DNA of 60,917 nucleotides, taken from assembly GCF_003063645.1 (NCBI RefSeq), contig NZ_NESJ01000017.1, forward strand, positions 37,181-98,097. Reading direction: 5' to 3'. The translations under genes and the position numbers were made by a program. A model generated the notes under the pieces. That model worked only from the letters and a program-made list of their open reading frames with translations, had not been told where the DNA came from and ran no database searches. Positions 8,708-18,377 of this stretch are shown here, piece by piece. Numbering within the stretch: position 1 is the first letter of the stretch; each line of letters starts with the position of its first letter. This DNA comes from Limnohabitans sp. 2KL-51. GTDB lineage: Bacteria > Pseudomonadota > Gammaproteobacteria > Burkholderiales > Burkholderiaceae_C.

Positions 8708-9889
8708 ATGAACAACTTGCCTGGCCTCAACTTCCAACTCGGTGAAGACATCGACGCCCTGCGCGACGCCGTACGGGACTTTGCCCAAGCCGAAATCGCC
8801 CCCCGCGCTGCCGAAATCGACCGCAGCGACCAGTTCCCGATGGACCTGTGGCGCAAGATGGGCGACCTCGGCGTGCTGGGCATCACTGTGGGCGAGGAGT
8901 ACGGCGGCGCGAACATGGGCTATCTGGCCCACATGATCGCCATGGAAGAAATTTCCCGTGCCTCGGCCAGCGTGGGCCTGAGCTATGGTGCGCACTCCAA
9001 TTTGTGCGTCAACCAGATCAAGCGCAACGGCTCGCCCGAGCAGCGCGCCAAATACTTGCCCAAGCTGATCAGTGGCGAGCACGTCGGCGCTTTGGCCATG
9101 TCCGAACCCGGCGCGGGCTCGGACGTGCTGAGTATGAAGCTCAAGGCCGAAGACAAGGGCGGCTACTACCTGCTCAATGGCTCCAAGATGTGGATCACCA
9201 ACGGCCCGGACGCCGACACTTTGGTGGTGTACGCCAAGAGCGAGCCCGAATTGGGCGCACGCGGCGTCACGGCCTTTTTGATCGAAAAAGGCATGAAGGG
9301 TTTCAGCATCGCGCAAAAGCTCGACAAGCTGGGCATGCGCGGCAGCCACACGGGCGAGCTGGTGTTCAACAACGTTGAAGTTCCCGCCGAGAACATCCTG
9401 GGTGGCCTGAACAACGGGGCTAAAGTGCTGATGAGTGGTCTCGACTACGAACGCGCTGTGCTCACGGGTGGCCCGCTGGGCATCATGCAGGCTGTCATGG
9501 ACAACGTGATCCCCTACATCCACGACCGCAAGCAGTTTGGCCAGAGCATTGGCGAGTTCCAGCTGATCCAAGGCAAAGTGGCCGACATGTACACGGTGTT
9601 GCAGGCTGGTCGCAGTTTCGCCTACACCGTGGCCAAGAACCTCGACTTGTTGGGCGTGGAGCATGTGCGTCAGGTGCGCAAGGACTGCGCCTCGGTCATT
9701 CTGTGGACCGCCGAAAAAGCCACCTGGATGGCTGGCGAGGGCGTGCAAATTTTTGGTGGCAACGGCTACATCAATGAATACCCACTGGGCCGTTTGTGGC
9801 GCGATGCCAAGCTCTACGAGATCGGCGCGGGCACGAGCGAGATTCGCCGCATGCTGATCGGTCGCGAGCTGTTCGCCGAAACCTGCTGA
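8708..9889 (+). CDS. liuA: Isovaleryl-CoA dehydrogenase
   Basis: FAD enzyme that oxidises isovaleryl-CoA to 3-methylcrotonyl-CoA in leucine breakdown. The 393-residue protein has acyl-CoA dehydrogenase motifs [13 protein letters not shown] and [10 protein letters not shown] (flavin/substrate binding) and the C-terminal [16 protein letters not shown]. The catalytic base is at the isovaleryl-specific position, Glu248 in [10 protein letters not shown], rather than in the C-terminal IYEGT position used by short/medium-chain enzymes. This supports the substrate call. Under the LiuR-type promoter at 8128. Liu partners B, C, D and E are 11-20 kb downstream. Confidence 0.93.
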   Translation: MNNLPGLNFQLGEDIDALRDAVRDFAQAEIAPRAAEIDRSDQFPMDLWRKMGDLGVLGITVGEEYGGANMGYLAHMIAMEEISRASASVGLSYGAHSNLCVNQIKRNGSPEQRAKYLPKLISGEHVGALAMSEPGAGSDVLSMKLKAEDKGGYYLLNGSKMWITNGPDADTLVVYAKSEPELGARGVTAFLIEKGMKGFSIAQKLDKLGMRGSHTGELVFNNVEVPAENILGGLNNGAKVLMSGLDYERAVLTGGPLGIMQAVMDNVIPYIHDRKQFGQSIGEFQLIQGKVADMYTVLQAGRSFAYTVAKNLDLLGVEHVRQVRKDCASVILWTAEKATWMAGEGVQIFGGNGYINEYPLGRLWRDAKLYEIGAGTSEIRRMLIGRELFAETC

Positions 9890-9935
9890 AGCGGTTCGTC
9901 ATCCAGCGGCAGGCCAGTCCAGCGACAATCTCACC

Positions 9936-10592
9936 ATGACCACTTCACTGCAACACCTTCTGAACAACAACCGCCAATGGTCGGCGCGCATGGTGCGCGA
10001 CGACCCGGCTTTTTTCTCACGCCTGGCCAACCAGCAAAACCCCAAGTACTTGTGGATCGGCTGCTCCGACAGCCGCGTGCCCGCCAACCAGATCACCGGC
10101 TTGGACCCGGGCGAGGTGTTTGTGCACCGCAACGTGGCCAATGTGGTCGTGCACTCCGACTTGAACGCGCTGTCGGTCATCCAGTACGCGGTCGACGCCC
10201 TCAAGGTCGAGCACATCATGGTGGTGGGGCATTACGGCTGCGGCGGCGTGCTGGCCACGCTGCGGGGCATGCGTGTGGGCTTGGCTGACAACTGGCTGCG
10301 CCATGTGCACGATGTCAAGGTGCGCCACCGTCGCCGCCTGGATCACCTGACGGTGCCCGAGCAAGAAGACGCCCTGTGCGAGATGAACGTGATCGAGCAG
10401 GTGGGCAATGTGGCCCTGACCAATGTGGTGCAAGACGCCTGGACGCGCGGGCAAAAGCTCAGCGTGCACGGTTGGTGTTATGGCCTCAAGGACGGCCTGG
10501 CCAAAGACTTGGGCGTCAGCATGAGCGGCAGCCACGAGGTGGTGGACGTGTTCCGCAGCGCTTTCAAGCGTTACCCGCGCGGCGGCCTGTGA
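9936..10592 (+). CDS. can: Beta-class carbonic anhydrase
   Basis: Interconverts CO2 and bicarbonate in the cytoplasm. The 218-residue protein has all zinc and catalytic residues of beta enzymes: CSDSR (Cys43, Asp45, Arg47) and GHYGCGG (His99, Cys102). Length is normal. It sits between liuA and the thiolase; bicarbonate is the co-substrate of methylcrotonyl-CoA carboxylase (liuB/liuD), so the location is metabolically sensible, though that link is inference. Confidence 0.94.
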   Translation: MTTSLQHLLNNNRQWSARMVRDDPAFFSRLANQQNPKYLWIGCSDSRVPANQITGLDPGEVFVHRNVANVVVHSDLNALSVIQYAVDALKVEHIMVVGHYGCGGVLATLRGMRVGLADNWLRHVHDVKVRHRRRLDHLTVPEQEDALCEMNVIEQVGNVALTNVVQDAWTRGQKLSVHGWCYGLKDGLAKDLGVSMSGSHEVVDVFRSAFKRYPRGGL

Positions 10593-10689
10593 AGTCTGGT
10601 ACGAACAGGCGCGTTATTGACTCTTGGGCTTAATTTGTCGCTGAGTCCGAGCCCTAAAGTTGAGTTTTTTGAATTTTCTGGAGAAAACC

Positions 10690-11871
10690 ATGTCCGATCC
10701 CATCGTCATCGTCAGTGCCGCCCGCACCCCCATGGGCAGCTTCCAAGGTGACTTTTCCGCGCTGGCCGCACACGACCTGGGTGGCGCAGCGATCAAAGCC
10801 GCCGTCGAGCGCGCAGGCATCAGCCCTGAACTCGTCACCGAAGTGCTGTTTGGCAACTGCCTGATGGCAGGCCAGGGTCAGGCACCAGCGCGGCAGGCTG
10901 GCTTCAAAGGCGGTTTGCCCAAGAGCGCGGGCGCGGTCACGCTGTCCAAGATGTGCGGCTCGGGCATGCGCGCGGCCATGTTCGCGCACGACATGCTGGT
11001 GGCCGGCACACACGATGTGTTGGTGGCCGGTGGCATGGAAAGCATGACCAACGCGCCTTACCTCATGCTCAAGGGCCGTGGCGGCTACCGCATGGGCCAC
11101 GACAAAATTTATGACCACATGATGCTCGACGGCCTGGAAGACGCCTACGAAGCCGGTCGCAGCATGGGCACCTTTGGCGAGGACTGCGCCGCCAAGTACA
11201 GCTTCACCCGCGCCGAGCAAGACCACTTCGCCACCACCAGCGTCCAGCGCGCCAAAGCCGCCACAGAGTCGGGCGCATTTGCCGCCGAGATCACGCCCGT
11301 GACGGTGAAAGACCGCAGCGGCGAACGCGTGGTGTCCATCGACGAAGGCCCCGGCAAAGTCAAGCTCGACAAGATCACCAGCCTCAAGCCCGCCTTCAAG
11401 AAAGACGGCACCATCACCGCCGCCAGCAGCTCGTCCATCAACGACGGTGCGGCTGCCATGGTGCTCATGCGCGAGAGCACCGCTGCCAAGCAGGGCTGCA
11501 AACCGCTGGCCCGCATCGTGAGCCACGCCACCCACGCCCAAGAGCCCGAGTGGTTTGCCACCGCCCCTGTGGGTGCGACACAAAAAGCCTTGGCCAAAGC
11601 CGGCTGGACCGTGCAAGACGTCGACCTGTGGGAAGTCAACGAAGCCTTTGCCGTGGTGCCCATGGCGCTCATGAAAGAGCTGGGCGTGTCGCATGACAAG
11701 GTCAACGTTAACGGCGGCGCTTGCGCGCTGGGTCACCCGATTGGCGCATCCGGTGCCCGCATCATGGTCACGCTGATCCACGCGCTGAAAGCCCGTGGCC
11801 TCAAGAAGGGTCTGGCCACGTTGTGCATTGGCGGCGGCGAAGGCACGGCTGTGGCGCTGGAACTGGTGTGA
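10690..11871 (+). CDS. Acetyl-CoA C-acetyltransferase (thiolase)
   Basis: Biosynthetic/degradative thiolase acting on acetoacetyl-CoA. The 393-residue protein contains the nucleophile Cys89 in LSKMCGSGMRA, His349 in GGACALGHPIGASGARI and Cys379 in LCIGGGEGTA. It can finish leucine degradation by splitting acetoacetyl-CoA or feed polyhydroxybutyrate synthesis; the sequence does not decide which. ATG 10690 has GGAGA 6 bp upstream; an in-frame ATG at 10660 is less likely. The next gene starts 4 bp after its stop. Confidence 0.92.
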   Translation: MSDPIVIVSAARTPMGSFQGDFSALAAHDLGGAAIKAAVERAGISPELVTEVLFGNCLMAGQGQAPARQAGFKGGLPKSAGAVTLSKMCGSGMRAAMFAHDMLVAGTHDVLVAGGMESMTNAPYLMLKGRGGYRMGHDKIYDHMMLDGLEDAYEAGRSMGTFGEDCAAKYSFTRAEQDHFATTSVQRAKAATESGAFAAEITPVTVKDRSGERVVSIDEGPGKVKLDKITSLKPAFKKDGTITAASSSSINDGAAAMVLMRESTAAKQGCKPLARIVSHATHAQEPEWFATAPVGATQKALAKAGWTVQDVDLWEVNEAFAVVPMALMKELGVSHDKVNVNGGACALGHPIGASGARIMVTLIHALKARGLKKGLATLCIGGGEGTAVALELV

Positions 11872-11874
11872 TGC

Positions 11875-12552
11875 ATGAAAACTGTCCTCCTCATCGGCGC
11901 ATCGCGCGGCATCGGGTTTGAGCTGGCCAGCCAGTACATCGCAGACGGCTGGCGAGTGATCGCGACAGCCCGAAGCGATGAGGGGCTTGAACGCCTGAAG
12001 GCCTTGGGCGCGCAGACCCTGCGCCTGGACGTAGCCAACCCGGCCAGCAACTCTGGGCTGTCTTGGCAGCTTGACGGCGAAAAAATCGACCTGGCCATTT
12101 ACGTGGCCGGAGCCATGGACCGCGCCGGTGCGAACACGCCGCCTACCCGCGACAGCTTTGATGCAGTGATGCACACCAACGTGATGGGCGCGATGCAGGT
12201 CATCCCCCAAATCGTGCCCATGGTGCAAGAGACAAAAGGCGTGATCGCCTGCATCAGCTCGGTCATGGGCAGCCTGCAAGAAACCACCAGCGGCAACGCC
12301 GCGCTCTACCGCGTGAGCAAGGCCGCCCTCAACATGGTGGTGCGCTGCACGCAAGCCGAGCAGCCTGATGTGATCGTTCTGGCCATTCACCCCGGCTGGG
12401 TGCAGACCGACATGGGTGGGGCGGCCGCGCCCCTCACGCCCGAGCAAAGCGCGAGCAGCCTGCGCCAAACGCTGAATCGTATCCTTGAACAACGCGACCC
12501 GACACAGCGTGGCGCATTTTTGAATCACGACGGCCAGACCCTGCTGTGGTGA
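11875..12552 (+). CDS. Short-chain dehydrogenase/reductase (SDR)
   Basis: NAD(P)-dependent oxidoreductase of 225 residues with Rossmann motif GASRGIG (8-14), VAGAMD in the NAG position, and the YRVSK catalytic pair (Tyr145, Lys149). The arrangement resembles the CsgA/sniffer-like branch of SDRs. Substrate unknown; its position between thiolase and acyl-CoA dehydrogenase suggests an acyl or ketone intermediate. Starts 4 bp after the thiolase stop and is followed 20 bp later by the dehydrogenase, so one transcript is likely. Confidence 0.85.
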   Translation: MKTVLLIGASRGIGFELASQYIADGWRVIATARSDEGLERLKALGAQTLRLDVANPASNSGLSWQLDGEKIDLAIYVAGAMDRAGANTPPTRDSFDAVMHTNVMGAMQVIPQIVPMVQETKGVIACISSVMGSLQETTSGNAALYRVSKAALNMVVRCTQAEQPDVIVLAIHPGWVQTDMGGAAAPLTPEQSASSLRQTLNRILEQRDPTQRGAFLNHDGQTLLW

Positions 12553-12572
12553 CCCGATAAAGAAAGAGCCCC

Positions 12573-13700
12573 ATGCTGCTGACCCCCGACCAGGAAATGA
12601 TCCGCGACGCTGTGCGCGATTTTGCACAATGCGAGCTCTGGCCCCATGCGGCCGTGTGGGACAAAAAACACCACTTTCCCAAAGAAGCCCATAAGGGTCT
12701 GGCCGAGCTGGGCGCGTACGGCATTTGTGTGCCTGAAGAGCTGGGCGGCGCGGGTCTGGACTATGTGACGCTGGCGCTGGTGCTCGAAGAAATCGCAGCC
12801 GGTGACGGCGGCGTCAGCACCACCATCAGCGTGACCAATTGTCCCGTGAATGCCATCTTGATGATGTACGGCAACGCCGCGCAAAAAGCGCAGTGGCTCA
12901 CCCCTTTGGCCCAAGGCCAGATGCTGGGTGCGTTTTGCCTGACCGAGCCGCATGTGGGCTCGGACGCCTCGGCCCTGCGCACCACGGCCGTCAAAGACAG
13001 CGACGATTACGTCATCAACGGCGTCAAGCAGTTCATCACCAGTGGCCAGAACGGCGACGTGGCCATCGTGATCGCGGTGACGGACAAAGCCGCGGGCAAA
13101 AAAGGCCTTAGCGCTTTCATCGTGCCCACCCGCACACCGGGCTACGTGGTGGCGCGCCTGGAAGACAAGCTGGGCCAGCACAGCAGCGACACGGCGCAAA
13201 TCAATTTCGACAACTGCCGCATCCCCGCCGAAAACCTGATTGGCCAAGAGGGCGAGGGCTACAAGATCGCCCTGTCGTCTTTGGAGGGCGGGCGCATCGG
13301 CATCGCCGCGCAAAGCCTGGGCATGGCCCGCAGCGCGCTCGATGTGGCGATTGACTATGCCAAGCAGCGCGAGAGTTTTGGCACCGCCATCTTTAACCAC
13401 CAGGCCGTGGGTTTCCGTTTGGCCGACTGCGCCACCCAACTCGAAGCGGCGCGTCAGCTGATTTGGCACGCGGCCAGCTTGCGAGACGCAGGCCGCCCTT
13501 GCCTGAAAGAAGCGGCCATGGCCAAGCTGTTCGCCAGCGAAGCCGCCGAAATGGTGTGCTCCGCCGCCATCCAAACCCTGGGTGGCTACGGCTATGTGAG
13601 CGACTTTCCGGTCGAGCGCATTTACCGCGATGTGCGCGTGTGCCAGATTTACGAAGGCACCAGCGACGTGCAGAAAATCATCATCCAGCGCGCGCTTTGA
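12573..13700 (+). CDS. Acyl-CoA dehydrogenase (short/branched-chain type)
   Basis: FAD-dependent acyl-CoA dehydrogenase of 375 residues, distinct from liuA. It has CLTEPHVGSDASALRT and FITSGQNGDVAI for flavin binding and the catalytic Glu361 in QIYEGTSDVQK, the position used by short- and medium-chain enzymes. Substrate cannot be told from sequence; butyryl-, isobutyryl- or 2-methylbutyryl-CoA are plausible. RBS AAAGAG lies before the ATG. A hairpin follows its stop. Confidence 0.91.
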   Translation: MLLTPDQEMIRDAVRDFAQCELWPHAAVWDKKHHFPKEAHKGLAELGAYGICVPEELGGAGLDYVTLALVLEEIAAGDGGVSTTISVTNCPVNAILMMYGNAAQKAQWLTPLAQGQMLGAFCLTEPHVGSDASALRTTAVKDSDDYVINGVKQFITSGQNGDVAIVIAVTDKAAGKKGLSAFIVPTRTPGYVVARLEDKLGQHSSDTAQINFDNCRIPAENLIGQEGEGYKIALSSLEGGRIGIAAQSLGMARSALDVAIDYAKQRESFGTAIFNHQAVGFRLADCATQLEAARQLIWHAASLRDAGRPCLKEAAMAKLFASEAAEMVCSAAIQTLGGYGYVSDFPVERIYRDVRVCQIYEGTSDVQKIIIQRAL

Positions 13701-13708
13701 GCACCTGA

Positions 13709-13730
13709 ATGACCGGCTGACGCCGGTCAT
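13709..13730 (+). terminator. Hairpin after the acyl-CoA dehydrogenase gene
   Basis: Perfect 9-bp stem ATGACCGGC / GCCGGTCAT with a 4-nt loop, 8 bp past the stop. No strong T-run follows, so termination may be weak. It lies 20 bp before trkA. Confidence 0.5.
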
Positions 13731-13749
13731 TGACGTATGATTTCAGCTT

Positions 13750-15141
13750 ATGAACATCATCATCCTCGGCGCTGGCCGCGTGGGCGAAAGCGTCGCTGAA
13801 AGCCTGGTTTCCGAGCAAAACGACATCACCGTCATCGACCAGGACCCGGCACGCCTGCGGCTGCTCGAAGAACGACTGGACCTGCGCGGCGTGGTTGGCA
13901 ATGGCATCCAGCCTTCTGTGTTGCGCGAGGCTGGGGCCAAAGACGCCGACATGATCATTGCCTGCGCGGCGGCCGACGAGTCGAATTTGGTAGTCTGCAA
14001 GATCGCCCACGACGTTTTCAATATTCCCACCACCATTGCCCGTTTGCGCTCGCCCGAGTTCAATGAGGGCGACGAGTTGTTGGGCAAATCCGGTTTCGCG
14101 GTCGACCATGTGATCTGCCCCGAAGAATCAGTGATGCGCTACATCGAGCAGCTCATCCAGTACCCTGAGGCCTTGCAGGTGTTGGAGTTTGCCGAGGGCC
14201 GCGTCAGCCTGATCGTGGTGCGCGCCGCGGCCGACAGCTTGCTGGTCAACCACACCATTGCCGAGTTTCGTGAGCGATTACCCCACGCCGAAATGCGTGT
14301 GGTGGCCCTGTACCGCCAAGACACCCAGATCGACGCCACGCCCGAGACGCGCATTCTGCCCGGCGACGAGGTCTTTGTGCTGGCCGACACCAGCAAGATC
14401 CGCATCGTGCTGGCGGGCATCCACAAAACCGACAAACCCGTGCAGCGCTTGATGCTGGCCGGGGGCGGCAAAGTCGGTCTGCGTCTGGCGCGCATCTTGG
14501 CCAGCCAGTATGACGTGAAGCTGATCGAGCGCGACAAGAAGCGCTGCGAATACCTGGCCAGCCAACTGCCGTCCAGCATGTTGATTTTGAATGGAGACGG
14601 CGCTGACGAAGACCTGCTGCACGAAGAGAACGTGGGCGAGATGGATCTGTTTTTGGCCTTGACCAGTGACGACGAGGACAACATCATGTCGGCCATGCTG
14701 GCAAAGCGCATGGGCGCAGGTCGCGTGATGGCCCTGATCAACCGCCGCGCCTATGCCGACATGATGCAAGGCAGCACCATCGACATCGCCATATCGCCTG
14801 CGCAAACCGTCATTGGTGAGCTGCTGGCGCATTTGCGACGGGGGGATGTGGCTGCGGTGCACAGCCTGCGCCGGGGCGCTGCCGAGGCTCTGGAGGGCAT
14901 TGCACGAGGCGACATCAAAACCTCTAAGCTGGTGGGGCGGCGCGTCGAAGAAATCAATCTGCCCAAGGGGGTCAGCATGGGCGCGATCGTGCGAGGCGAG
15001 GGCAGAACGTCCGAAGTGCTGATGCCGCACCACGACACCTTGATCGAGACCGATGACCACATCATCTTGTTCATCCCCAACAAGCGCGATGTGCGTGCGG
15101 TGGAAAAACTCTTTCAGGTCGGTGCGACCTTCTTTGGTTGA
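13750..15141 (+). CDS. trkA: Trk potassium uptake system, NAD-binding peripheral protein TrkA
   Basis: Regulatory cytoplasmic subunit that gates the TrkH potassium channel. The 463-residue protein is a tandem of two RCK units: Rossmann domains starting MNIIILGAGRVGESVAESL (residue 1) and MLAGGGKVGLRLARILA (near 235), each followed by a TrkA-C domain (near 130-225 and 370-460). Full family length. Its TGA overlaps the trkH ATG by one base, so the two are coupled. Confidence 0.96.
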   Translation: MNIIILGAGRVGESVAESLVSEQNDITVIDQDPARLRLLEERLDLRGVVGNGIQPSVLREAGAKDADMIIACAAADESNLVVCKIAHDVFNIPTTIARLRSPEFNEGDELLGKSGFAVDHVICPEESVMRYIEQLIQYPEALQVLEFAEGRVSLIVVRAAADSLLVNHTIAEFRERLPHAEMRVVALYRQDTQIDATPETRILPGDEVFVLADTSKIRIVLAGIHKTDKPVQRLMLAGGGKVGLRLARILASQYDVKLIERDKKRCEYLASQLPSSMLILNGDGADEDLLHEENVGEMDLFLALTSDDEDNIMSAMLAKRMGAGRVMALINRRAYADMMQGSTIDIAISPAQTVIGELLAHLRRGDVAAVHSLRRGAAEALEGIARGDIKTSKLVGRRVEEINLPKGVSMGAIVRGEGRTSEVLMPHHDTLIETDDHIILFIPNKRDVRAVEKLFQVGATFFG

Positions 15142-16604
15142 TGCTGAAAACCTTCTTCCCCGTTTTGGCGGTGATGGCGCGCATCCTGATCGCGTTTTCG
15201 GTCACTTTTTTGGTGCCGGGGATCTGGGCCTGGTTTGAAGACCACCACGACCTGCAGTGGATCTGGCTGGCGGGTTTTGGCTTGACGGCAGCGAGCGGTT
15301 TGCTGCTGGCGGCCATCACGCAGCGCCACCGCCGTGAACTGCTGGCCAAAGACGGTTTTTTGTTGGTCAACATGGTTTGGTTGGTCTTGCCAGCTTACTC
15401 GGCATTGCCCCTCATGTTTTTGGTGCCCGACATCTCCTGGTTCAAGGCCTACTTTGAAGCCATGAGCGCGCTCACGGCCACCGGGGCCACGGCCTTGTCG
15501 GGGCTGGAGCACTTGCCTGTGTCGGTGAACATCTGGCGATGTTTTTTACAACTGATCGGCGGCCTGGGCATCATGCTGCTGGTGGTGGCGGTGTTGCCCA
15601 TGCTGGGCTTGGGCGGCGTGCAGCTCTACAAAGCCGAAACCCCCGGCCCCATGAAAGACACCAAATTCACGCCGCGCATTTCCGAGACGGCGCGCGGCCT
15701 GTGGGGCGTGTACTTTGTGTTTTCGGGCGCTTGCTTGCTGGCCTATCGCTGGGCGGGCATGAGCTGGGCCGATGCCTTCATGCACATGTGCACTACCATG
15801 GGCTTGGGCGGATTCTCTTCCTACGATGCCAGCTTTGCGCATTTCAACTCACCCTTGATTGAAGGCGTGGCCATCGTCTTCATGACGCTGGCAGGCATCA
15901 GCTTTGTGCGTTACTTTGTGGTGTTGCGCACCCTGTCGCTCAAGCCTGTGACCAACGACCATGAAATCCGCACCTACTTTGCTGTGCTGGTCCTGGCCAC
16001 TGTGCTGCTGACGGGTTTGTTGATGGCCCATGGCGTGTACAGCGACTGGGCCCATGCCCTGCGTGTGAGCGCTTTCCATGTCGTGTCGCTGGCCACCACC
16101 ACCGGTTACGCGGCTACCGATTACGCGCTGTGGCCCGTGTTTGCGCCAGTCTTGCTGATGTTCTTGGGCTGCTTTGTCTCCTGTGCAGGTTCCACCGGTG
16201 GCGGCATCAAGATGGTGCGCATGATCTTGCTGGTCAAGCAGGCCCGACGAGAGCTGGTGCGCATCATCCACCCGCGCGTCATCAACCCGGTCACGCTGGG
16301 CGGTGGGATCCTGCCCATGTCGGTCATGACGGCGGTGTTGGGCTTCATGCTCATTTATGGCGGTGCCACTATGGGCCTGAGCATGTTGCTTTTGCTCAGT
16401 GGTATGGATATTGTCACCGCGTTTTCTGCGGTGATCGCCACCGTCAACAACATCGGCCCGGGACTTGGCGAAGTGGGGCCCTCGGGCAATTACGGCGGCC
16501 TGAACCCCTTTCAGCTGGGCGTGCTGACCTTTGCCATGCTGCTGGGCCGCCTCGAGTTGCTGTCGGTGCTGGTGCTGTTCAGCTCACACTTTTGGCGAAA
16601 ATAA
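15141..16604 (+). CDS. trkH: Trk potassium uptake protein TrkH
   Basis: Membrane pore subunit for potassium uptake, 487 residues with about ten hydrophobic segments in the SKT (four-repeat) fold. Filter-type sequences include SALTATGATAL, TMGLGGFS, SLATTTGYAATDY and ATVNNIGPGLGEVGPSG, one per pore repeat. The loop CAGSTGGGIKMVRMILL is typical of TrkH. The ATG overlaps the trkA stop by one base; a TTG one codon earlier is also possible. Confidence 0.95.
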   Translation: MLKTFFPVLAVMARILIAFSVTFLVPGIWAWFEDHHDLQWIWLAGFGLTAASGLLLAAITQRHRRELLAKDGFLLVNMVWLVLPAYSALPLMFLVPDISWFKAYFEAMSALTATGATALSGLEHLPVSVNIWRCFLQLIGGLGIMLLVVAVLPMLGLGGVQLYKAETPGPMKDTKFTPRISETARGLWGVYFVFSGACLLAYRWAGMSWADAFMHMCTTMGLGGFSSYDASFAHFNSPLIEGVAIVFMTLAGISFVRYFVVLRTLSLKPVTNDHEIRTYFAVLVLATVLLTGLLMAHGVYSDWAHALRVSAFHVVSLATTTGYAATDYALWPVFAPVLLMFLGCFVSCAGSTGGGIKMVRMILLVKQARRELVRIIHPRVINPVTLGGGILPMSVMTAVLGFMLIYGGATMGLSMLLLLSGMDIVTAFSAVIATVNNIGPGLGEVGPSGNYGGLNPFQLGVLTFAMLLGRLELLSVLVLFSSHFWRK

Positions 16605-16649
16605 ACCCACCCTCAAGCGACGCTATTTAATACACACAAGGAGACAGAC

Positions 16650-17081
16650 ATGCCCATCACCAAAGGATTTCAGGCGCTCGTGGACGAAGCCATGGCCCAG
16701 GTCACGACGCACAGCGTGGACGCGGTGCGCGCCCGCTTGAGCGACCCAAACGTTCAGATTGTCGACATCCGTGACCCGCGAGAACTGGAACGCGAAGGCA
16801 CCGTGCCCGGTGCTTTGCTGGCCCCTCGCGGCATGTTGGAGTTTTGGGTGGACCCTGCTTCGCCTTATTTCAAGCCCGTGTTTGCCGACGAGAGCAAGCA
16901 GTTCATCTTGTTTTGCGGCGCAGGCTGGCGCAGCGCCTTGGCCACCAAAACCCTGCAAGACATGGGCATGAACAATGTGGCCCACATCGACGGTGGGTTT
17001 ACCGCCTGGAAAAAAGCCCAAGCGCCCATGGTCACCATGGACCAACATAAGGCCGAAAGTGCGGCGCGAAAAAGCGCTTGA
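16650..17081 (+). CDS. Rhodanese-like domain protein
   Basis: Single-domain sulfurtransferase-like protein of 143 residues. The active-site loop is ILFCGAGWRS with Cys89 as putative persulfide carrier; VDIRDPRELEREGTVPGA and AHIDGGFTAWKKA are the usual flanking motifs. The loop is CGAGWRS rather than the CRxGxR of many rhodaneses. A strong AAGGAGA RBS precedes the ATG. Physiological role not evident; genes on both sides appear unrelated. Confidence 0.88.
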   Translation: MPITKGFQALVDEAMAQVTTHSVDAVRARLSDPNVQIVDIRDPRELEREGTVPGALLAPRGMLEFWVDPASPYFKPVFADESKQFILFCGAGWRSALATKTLQDMGMNNVAHIDGGFTAWKKAQAPMVTMDQHKAESAARKSA

Positions 17082-17093
17082 TGCCTGCTCCCC

Positions 17094-17160
17094 GTAGGTT
17101 GGCGGCTGTAGCCCCGACATGTTGGACCACCTCGGTTTTTCGGGGCTGAAGCCACCGACC
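17094..17160. repeat. Interspersed palindromic repeat, copy 1
   Basis: Two inverted units, 17097-17117 and 17140-17160, match at about 17 of 21 positions (GGTTGGCGGCT.. versus ..AGCCACCGACC). Each unit is itself nearly palindromic (GGCT..AGCC core). The same design occurs at 27302-27369. Extragenic, between the rhodanese and YchJ-like genes. Confidence 0.7.
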
Positions 17161-17174
17161 CGAAATAAAGTCTC

Positions 17175-17567
17175 ATGAATTTGACACCTTGCCTCTGTGG
17201 CCGCACCACCGCCAAAGGCCAGCCGCTGGCACTCAATGCATGCTGCGGTCCTTATCACGCAGGCGTAGCCGCCCCCGATGCCGAAAGCCTTATGCGCTCG
17301 CGCTACAGCGCTTTTGTGCGGGGCGATGTGCCTTATCTGCTGGCCACTTGGCACAGCAACCAAAGACCCGCTGATTTGACGCTGGAGCCCGGAGCCAAAT
17401 GGCTAGGGCTGGAGATCAAGCAGTGCCTTAGCACCGAAGAACACAAAGCCGAGGTCGAATTTGTCGCCCGTTTCCGCTTGGGCGGCAAAGCTGTGCGCCA
17501 GCACGAACGCAGCCGTTTTGTTCGCGAAGACGGCCGTTGGTTTTATGTGGAGGGTGATGTGCTGTGA
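17175..17567 (+). CDS. YchJ-family SEC-C motif protein
   Basis: Small protein of 130 residues in the YchJ family (UPF0225). The N-terminus [18 protein letters not shown] is a SEC-C-type zinc motif, followed by [22 protein letters not shown] and a C-terminal NTF2-like part ([28 protein letters not shown]). Function unknown in the family; zinc binding is likely from the cysteines. An overlapping ATG at its end is not used by the next gene, which starts 48 bp later. Confidence 0.87.
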   Translation: MNLTPCLCGRTTAKGQPLALNACCGPYHAGVAAPDAESLMRSRYSAFVRGDVPYLLATWHSNQRPADLTLEPGAKWLGLEIKQCLSTEEHKAEVEFVARFRLGGKAVRQHERSRFVREDGRWFYVEGDVL

Positions 17568-17614
17568 AGACGGTGCATGACCGCGCTGCAGGCTCACCCC
17601 GTATGATCATTCAC

Positions 17615-18262
17615 ATGAACTTTGAAGCCATTCTTTTCGATTGCGACGGCGTGCTGGTCGACAGCGAGGCCATCACCTGCGGCGTGCTGCGTGACATGTT
17701 TGAAGCGCAAGGCTGGCGCATGACGCTGGCCGAGTGCATGCAGCGCTTTGTGGGCCACACCGTCAAAAGCCAGCGCAGCGTGATCGAAGCGCACACTGGC
17801 CAGCCGCTCACCGAAGCGTGGCTGGAACAGTTTTTTGCCCGCCGCAACGAAAGCCTCACCCAAAGCATCACCGCCATCGAGGGCGTGCACGAGGCGGTGG
17901 CCCACCTGAACGAGCACTGCCAGGGCCGTATTGCGGTGGCATCGGGTGCAGACCGGTTCAAGGTCGAGATGATGCTCAAGCAAGTCGGTCTGATGGACTT
18001 TTTTGAAGGCCGCATTTTCAGCGGTCACGAAATGCCGCGCAGCAAACCGCACCCCGATGTGTACCTGGCCGCTGCGGCCCATTTGCAAATCGACCCGGCC
18101 CGCTGCCTGGTGGTGGAAGACACCACCGTGGGCATCACGGCGGGTGTGGCCGCTGGCGCAACCGTGTGGGCCTATGCCGCGCCCCCAGCTGAACATGCGC
18201 CGCTCTTGCAAGCGGGCGCGCAACGGGTCTTCATGGGCATGCACGAGCTGCGTTTGTCTTGA
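17615..18262 (+). CDS. HAD-family phosphatase (phosphoglucomutase/phosphatase-like)
   Basis: Cytosolic HAD subfamily IA hydrolase of 215 residues. Motif I is FDCDGVLVDSE (Asp9, Asp11), with ASGADR (motif II), KPHPDVYLAAA (motif III Lys) and VVEDTTVGITAGVAAG (motif IV). An alpha-helical cap lies between residues 15 and 85. Substrate unknown; the pattern fits sugar-phosphate or beta-phosphoglucomutase-like enzymes. ATG 17615 is chosen because it places motif I at the usual N-terminal position; in-frame starts upstream overlap the YchJ-like gene. Confidence 0.86.
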   Translation: MNFEAILFDCDGVLVDSEAITCGVLRDMFEAQGWRMTLAECMQRFVGHTVKSQRSVIEAHTGQPLTEAWLEQFFARRNESLTQSITAIEGVHEAVAHLNEHCQGRIAVASGADRFKVEMMLKQVGLMDFFEGRIFSGHEMPRSKPHPDVYLAAAAHLQIDPARCLVVEDTTVGITAGVAAGATVWAYAAPPAEHAPLLQAGAQRVFMGMHELRLS

Positions 18263-18339
18263 TCGCGTGGCTCGGTCCGGGAGCCAGCGACCGAAAAACA
18301 GTTTGAAGCCCACGGACAGTCGTACAAATCGCAAGTCAA

Positions 18340-18362
18340 TATAATCAGCATGATCATACTGA
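18340..18362 (+). promoter_or_regulatory. -10 element and operator palindrome of the Phd/PIN module
   Basis: A TATAAT hexamer (18340-18345) abuts an 18-bp near-perfect palindrome at 18345-18362 (TCAGCATGATCATACTGA, symmetric at all but one position pair). Antitoxins of the Phd family usually autorepress at such sites. The antitoxin ATG is 16 bp downstream. Confidence 0.65.
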
Positions 18363-18377
18363 TCAACGGAGGCTGTC

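Noticed and set aside
10654..12627. 657-codon open frame on the minus strand
   Set aside because: Antisense to the thiolase and SDR genes, which have intact motifs; the frame is open because of G+C-rich codon bias.
12525..13730. 401-codon minus-strand open frame
   Set aside because: Antisense to the acyl-CoA dehydrogenase at 12573; His/Gly/Arg-rich with no recognisable motif.
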